Below are positions 60,037 through 64,000 of a stretch of 64,000 nucleotides of DNA, one piece after another (position 1 is the stretch's first letter; every line of letters begins with the position of its first letter). The notes under the pieces are model-generated. The model worked only from the letters and a program-made list of their open reading frames with translations, ran no database searches and was not told where the DNA came from. The DNA comes from Paenibacillus_E sp040812395 (GTDB lineage Bacteria > Bacillota > Bacilli > Paenibacillales > NBRC-103111): NCBI RefSeq assembly GCF_040812395.1, contig NZ_JBFNXH010000014.1, forward strand, positions 62,001-126,000, written 5' to 3'. The translations under genes and the position numbers were made by a program.

Positions 60037-61428
60037 TTAGACATTAGTTTCTTTGATCAACTGGCTTTCCCGGCGCCGCCAACTCATAAATACCAAGGAC
60101 AATGCAATTACAGAGAGGATAGCCCCAAGGAGTCGAAAACCCCCTGAGCTGAACTTATCACCCATTACGATGCCTAACAACAATGAAGAGAGAATGGTAC
60201 CGAAGTATCTTGATGTCATAAAAACTCCGGATGCTACACCGATAATTTCCTTTGGAGAACTTCTGAACAAGGCTGCTTGCATACCGACATTGTTCAGTCC
60301 GTTGCTAATACCGAATGCAGCTAACGCAAAACACACATTGACAACCGGTGAAGTTTGATTCAATGTTACGATCCAAACTGACCCAAGTGTCATCAGTATT
60401 CCGGATACTAGCAATGCCGGCCTGGGCCCTGATTTATCGATCCATCGTCCTGCGATTGGAGAAACAACGAGCGAGCACAAACCCAAGCTTAGCATGAGAA
60501 TCCCTGTATGGAATTCGCTGACATGACGTACCATTTGCAAGTAGGATGGAAGCCCGAAAAAGATCGAGTAAAAAAGCACGTTAACAAGCATGAATTCGAC
60601 ATTGATCCAAGTCATCGCAGGATATTTGGCAAATGTGTGCAAAGGAATAAAGGGTGACTTCGTTGTTAACTCGTGTCGTACGAAAACCACAAGTAGCACG
60701 AGGCCTATCAGCCCGACAATGGCACTTAGTAATGAGACATGCCCTGATGATTTTACTGACAGTAAGGAGGCGAGTAGAGCAATCAGACCCACTGTGAAGA
60801 GCAGGATCCCTGACGCATCAATCAAATCCAGCCATTTACGAAAGGACATGCCTAATAGCGCGGATGTTGGCGGTTGGTCCTTAGGAATATTCCTCCAAGC
60901 TAATAGAAAGCTCGCCACCGCGAACGGAATATTGACGAAAAAAATAGCATGCCAATCCCAAAAGTGGAGCAAGACCCCACCAATAAAAGGTCCAATTGCT
61001 GCAGCTCCGGATAGGAATATGGACAAAACTGACAGTGCAGTCGCTTGTTTCTCCGTAATATGAATTCGCACAATGGCCATTCCAACTGCAACCATCATGC
61101 TTGTTCCAATGGATTGCACAATACGAAATACGATGAGCCACCCAAAGTTTGGTGATAATGGAGCTAATAGTGATGCACCGAAAGCTACAATAAGCCCGGT
61201 AAGAAATATTTTCTTGCGGCCGAATAAATCACTGGCTTTTCCCATGACAGGTTGAGCGATGCTGCTTGCAATGTAGAAAGAAAAAATAATCCAGGAAACA
61301 ACAGTAAAATCAAGGTGATACACATTTTGCAACCTTACAATAGCAACAGAAATCATCGAAGAATTTAATGGGTTCAATAGCACCCCAAGCCCAACGGAAA
61401 TCATCAACCACCTATTGCGAACACTCAT
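60037..61428 (-). CDS. MFS drug:H+ antiporter, DHA2 (14-TM) type
   Basis: 463 aa with about 14 hydrophobic helices. Motif A after TM2 reads GKASDLFGRKKIF, and motif C-like glycines occur in TM5 (AAIGPFIGGVLLHFWDWHAIFFVNIP, the classic EmrB/QacA signature). Exports lipophilic drugs or metabolites with proton exchange. ATG 61428 follows GGGGGG at ideal spacing. It is divergent from a LysR gene, which is its probable regulator. Whether it exports the product of the NRPS genes 2 kb away is speculation. Confidence 0.9.
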   Translation of the reverse strand: MSVRNRWLMISVGLGVLLNPLNSSMISVAIVRLQNVYHLDFTVVSWIIFSFYIASSIAQPVMGKASDLFGRKKIFLTGLIVAFGASLLAPLSPNFGWLIVFRIVQSIGTSMMVAVGMAIVRIHITEKQATALSVLSIFLSGAAAIGPFIGGVLLHFWDWHAIFFVNIPFAVASFLLAWRNIPKDQPPTSALLGMSFRKWLDLIDASGILLFTVGLIALLASLLSVKSSGHVSLLSAIVGLIGLVLLVVFVRHELTTKSPFIPLHTFAKYPAMTWINVEFMLVNVLFYSIFFGLPSYLQMVRHVSEFHTGILMLSLGLCSLVVSPIAGRWIDKSGPRPALLVSGILMTLGSVWIVTLNQTSPVVNVCFALAAFGISNGLNNVGMQAALFRSSPKEIIGVASGVFMTSRYFGTILSSLLLGIVMGDKFSSGGFRLLGAILSVIALSLVFMSWRRRESQLIKETNV

Positions 61429-61541
61429 TTTTGATCCCCCCCAAAGCGTATTAATGTTATCGTACTTGAAGTCGTATATTTATTCCAATGCATTTTATGT
61501 TATGATTTCATTGACTTGAAGGAATGAATGGAGTGTGTGAA

Positions 61542-62429
61542 ATGGAACTTCTTCAACTGCAATATTTTCTCGCGGTAGCTCGTTTGGAACATGTAACCGA
61601 AGCTGCAAGAAGTCTGCACGTAACTCAATCGTCACTAAGCAGAACGATTGGGCGCTTAGAAGAGGATTTAGGTGTCCCTCTATTCGATCGAGTAGGGAGG
61701 AATCTACGTTTGAATGAGTTCGGAAGCAGATTCCTTCGCCGTGCGGAAAGAGCGTTGTTTGAATTGGAACAGGGGAAGCAAGAGATTAGTGATTTATCCA
61801 GCCCGGAACATGGCACACTCGAATTAGCAGTGACTACCGCAAGCACGTTACCAAATATCCTTCGAGAGTTTCGGAAAAAGCGGCCTTATGTCCAATTTCA
61901 TGTGCAAATGCTGACCACGCAGGAAATGATTACGCTTCTTCATCGAGGAGAGGTCGATTTCTGCTTGTCCTCACCTCCTATACAAGGAGATGACATTGAA
62001 TGTCAAATCGTGTTCATTGACCCAATCATCGTTGCGGTTCCAAAGGGGCATCGGCTGGCAAACCGGAGCAGCGTATCCTTGACAGAACTAAGAGATGAAT
62101 GGTTCGTAGGTGTAAAGAAAGGCTACGGTGCTCGCGATTTCGTGGACTCTTTATGCCAATCGGCTGGATTTGTACCTAAGTATGTGTATGAGGGTGATGA
62201 ACCTGCAAGGTTAAGCGCTCTTGTAGAAGCCGAAATTGGAATTGCCTTCATACCAAGCACGGCAATGAATTCACAGGAACGGATCCATTATCTCCAAGTA
62301 GAGGAACACGAATTGGTGCGGGAGATTGCTTTATTAAGGCATAAAAGTCGGTACATTTCGCGGGCTGCTCTGGAATTCCGTGAGGTTGTTTTAGAATATT
62401 TTGCAGCGATAGCCAAACAGACAAATTAA
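61542..62429 (+). CDS. LysR-family transcriptional regulator
   Basis: 295 aa. N-terminal winged HTH (LQYFLAVARLEHVTEAARSLHVTQSSLSRTIGRLEEDLGVPLFDR), then the two-lobed effector domain from ~90 (HGTLELAVTTASTLPNILREF; FCLSSPPI; GIAFIPSTAM). ATG 61542 is chosen because the upstream ATG 61524 touches the GAAGGA sequence and the family N-terminus begins MELLQLQYF. Divergent from the MFS gene across 113 bp containing two CTTGAAG direct copies, likely a binding region. Confidence 0.9.
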   Translation: MELLQLQYFLAVARLEHVTEAARSLHVTQSSLSRTIGRLEEDLGVPLFDRVGRNLRLNEFGSRFLRRAERALFELEQGKQEISDLSSPEHGTLELAVTTASTLPNILREFRKKRPYVQFHVQMLTTQEMITLLHRGEVDFCLSSPPIQGDDIECQIVFIDPIIVAVPKGHRLANRSSVSLTELRDEWFVGVKKGYGARDFVDSLCQSAGFVPKYVYEGDEPARLSALVEAEIGIAFIPSTAMNSQERIHYLQVEEHELVREIALLRHKSRYISRAALEFREVVLEYFAAIAKQTN

Positions 62430-62602
62430 TCGTGCTGCACCACTCAGGATTCTATAGCGGGTATATGATCAGTATCTCAGTAGAAATTGTAGCCTAACGG
62501 TTAGTATAAATAGCCTTACGGATAATTACGTTAGCTAGGTTAGTTAGGTTATACTAAAGGAGTGATATAGAAAATGAAAAATTAGATATTGGGGGGAAAT
62601 TA

Positions 62603-63700
62603 ATGACAACTAAGAAAATACTACCATTAGCGGAGCCTTGTATTTACGCTTACTCTTCACATGCGACTGCATTGTCTATTCTTTCAATTGATGATGCTTA
62701 TCTACCCTGGTTTCATAGTAATTACATTCAACTGTGTGGCCTGAAAGATTATAATCTCACTTATGATTTGCCTCTAGATTTTTATATGGGACCCAGGAAA
62801 GATTTTAATTATTATTCAAATGCGAGCTGGTTATCTTTCCTGAGTACCGAAAGGCAATTAGTAAAAAGTACGTGTGAAGATATTATTAAATATGTCATTG
62901 CGTGCATTGAACAAAATCTATATGTAGCCTTGCATATTGATGAATTTTATCTAGAAGACCGATGGGCTTATAAAAGAAGGAAATGGGATCATGAGAACTT
63001 AATTTTTGGCTATGATCTGGAAAGAAAGGTTTTCAATATCATCGGTTTTAAAGGGACTAATCGTAAATTTGAAGCTTCCGAAATCAGTTTCGAAGTATTT
63101 AAAGAAGCCTATGAACAATGCGATGATCAGAATCATAATAACTGGAGAAGTCAAATTTTACTAATTCGTAAAGCGAATCATGGTGCGGATGATCCTATAA
63201 GAAACTATGCGTTTGATCTCGATTTGGTGATTAGCACCATTGAAGAATTCCTTCAATCCAAAGATGCTACCAGGAAATTCGGTATGTTTCATAATAGTCT
63301 TAAACATTTGGTCTTTGGGTTAGAAGTTTACAACATGATGAAAGCGAATTTGCCGAACTTCTGGTCTGATTTCAGGCCAATGCATGTGTTGCTAGAGCAT
63401 AAAAATTGTATGCTTTCAAGGATACAATATTTGAAGGACCATGGTTTCCTGACTGAAGATGACTATACCTATTTACATGAATCATATAGTAAAATGGTCC
63501 GCTCTTGCATGGTTATGAGGAGCACGCAACTAAGATACATAGCCTCAAAGGATAGAGTCAAAGACAACCACCTGCTTGAAAAAATAATAGACGAGCTGGA
63601 TCAACTCGCCATCTTTGAGAAAGAAGTTTTGGAGCATATGGTGATAGCCCTGAAGCAATCAAAGCTATCAGCTCAGACACCCAATGTGAAAGTCATCTGA
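62603..63700 (+). CDS. Uncharacterised ~365-aa protein (possible C39/BtrH-like fold)
   Basis: 365 aa, soluble, AT-richer than its neighbours. A possible thiol-protease-like core lies in the first 180 residues: LPLAEPCIYAYSSH at the start and HENLIFGYDLERKVFNIIGF (~131-150), which resembles the H-x-x-x-x-GYD strand pair of BtrH/C39-type enzymes. The remainder (~190-350) is helical. From memory, similar proteins are scattered as paralogues near peptide-antibiotic genes of Bacillales, but I cannot verify this. A strong GGGGGG ribosome site precedes ATG 62603, and a three-codon mini-ORF (ATG AAA AAT TAG, 62574) with its own AAAGGAG lies just before. Function unknown. Confidence 0.7.
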   Translation: MTTKKILPLAEPCIYAYSSHATALSILSIDDAYLPWFHSNYIQLCGLKDYNLTYDLPLDFYMGPRKDFNYYSNASWLSFLSTERQLVKSTCEDIIKYVIACIEQNLYVALHIDEFYLEDRWAYKRRKWDHENLIFGYDLERKVFNIIGFKGTNRKFEASEISFEVFKEAYEQCDDQNHNNWRSQILLIRKANHGADDPIRNYAFDLDLVISTIEEFLQSKDATRKFGMFHNSLKHLVFGLEVYNMMKANLPNFWSDFRPMHVLLEHKNCMLSRIQYLKDHGFLTEDDYTYLHESYSKMVRSCMVMRSTQLRYIASKDRVKDNHLLEKIIDELDQLAIFEKEVLEHMVIALKQSKLSAQTPNVKVI

Positions 63701-63725
63701 CACTAAAAAAATCTGTCATCTATTA

Positions 63726-63758
63726 AAACCGTGAAGGCTTGATGCTACACGGTTTCTT
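63726..63758 (+). terminator. Intrinsic terminator
   Basis: AAACCGTG (63726-63733) pairs perfectly with CACGGTTT (63748-63755), followed by CTTTG. It closes the preceding gene. Confidence 0.75.
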
Positions 63759-63879
63759 TGCTATTTATAGGCAGAATTTACGTGGCAATATGGCAAAAGA
63801 TAAAGGAATAGAGCATTAGCGGCATTATTCCATTACCATGGGTTAATGGTCCTCCAAGCAGCAAAGAGGTGCCGGAATT

Positions 63880-64000
63880 TTGAACAACGCCAATGGTTTA
63901 TTGCTGCAACTGTATTTTCTCATGTTAGTTTTCGTCAAAAGAATTTCGCCCGATCCTGCCTGGATCCTTCTGAAAATAACTATGCATGAAGTATTCTATA
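63880..64000 (+). CDS. Possible start of a gene running off the window
   Basis: TTG 63880 has AGAGGTG 8 nt upstream and opens a frame to the window end. It encodes a hydrophobic start (LLLQLYFLMLVFVKRI) that could be a membrane segment. Too short for a family call; may be chance. Confidence 0.25.
   Translation, partial: MNNANGLLLQLYFLMLVFVKRISPDPAWILLKITMHEVFY

Overview
The window looks like a chromosomal stretch of a Paenibacillus-type member of the Bacillales. The evidence is strong AGGAGG-type ribosome sites, intrinsic terminators, a T-box leader, a YolD-family gene with a LexA-like box, copper-amine-oxidase 'stalk' domains, DUF11 surface proteins, a CGTase-family enzyme and a hybrid NRPS/PKS locus. 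The genus is inferred from gene content, not from a marker gene.

1-8 kb: the end of an aminoglycoside-phosphotransferase-like gene, an AraC-regulator remnant, a MerR regulator fused to a methyltransferase (with a MerR-style 19-bp-spacer promoter), a Nudix hydrolase fused to a DUF4406-like domain, a MarR regulator divergent from an azoreductase and a quinone-oxidoreductase-like gene, and a secreted LRR/stalk/PQQ-propeller protein. 8-18.3 kb: a LacI regulator and a GH38 alpha-mannosidase sharing one palindromic operator, an intergenic repeat, a Tat-exported two-domain multicopper oxidase with a ZIP metal transporter behind MntR-like boxes, an orphan histidine kinase and an unknown protein. 18.5-29.4 kb: a secreted metallophosphoesterase, two overlapping DUF11-repeat genes that appear to be one split giant gene, a small methyltransferase and a YolD protein.

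29.4-31.7 kb: a T-box leader (specifier read as AAA, lysine) before asd, then a second copy of the intergenic repeat. 31.7-39 kb: a compact biosynthesis-like gene set with no obvious precedent known to me. It encodes an esterase with starch-binding-like modules, a BtrH-like acyltransferase fused to an acyl carrier domain, an acyl-AMP ligase, a PhyH oxygenase and a CGTase-type GH13 enzyme lacking a signal peptide. I infer that it acylates or transglycosylates a sugar-containing metabolite in the cytoplasm.

39-43.7 kb: a MarR regulator (probably leaderless), an epoxide hydrolase, SelO and a second azoreductase. 43.9-57.9 kb: a three-gene NRPS-PKS-NRPS assembly line (C-A-T-C-A-T / KS-degenerate AT-ACP / C-A-T-C). 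It has no thioesterase, no active AT, and a terminal C domain lacking its catalytic histidines. 58-64 kb: mqo, an MFS exporter divergent from a LysR regulator, an uncharacterised protein of about 365 aa, and possibly the start of another gene. No rRNA, tRNA, CRISPR array, intact IS element or prophage was seen.
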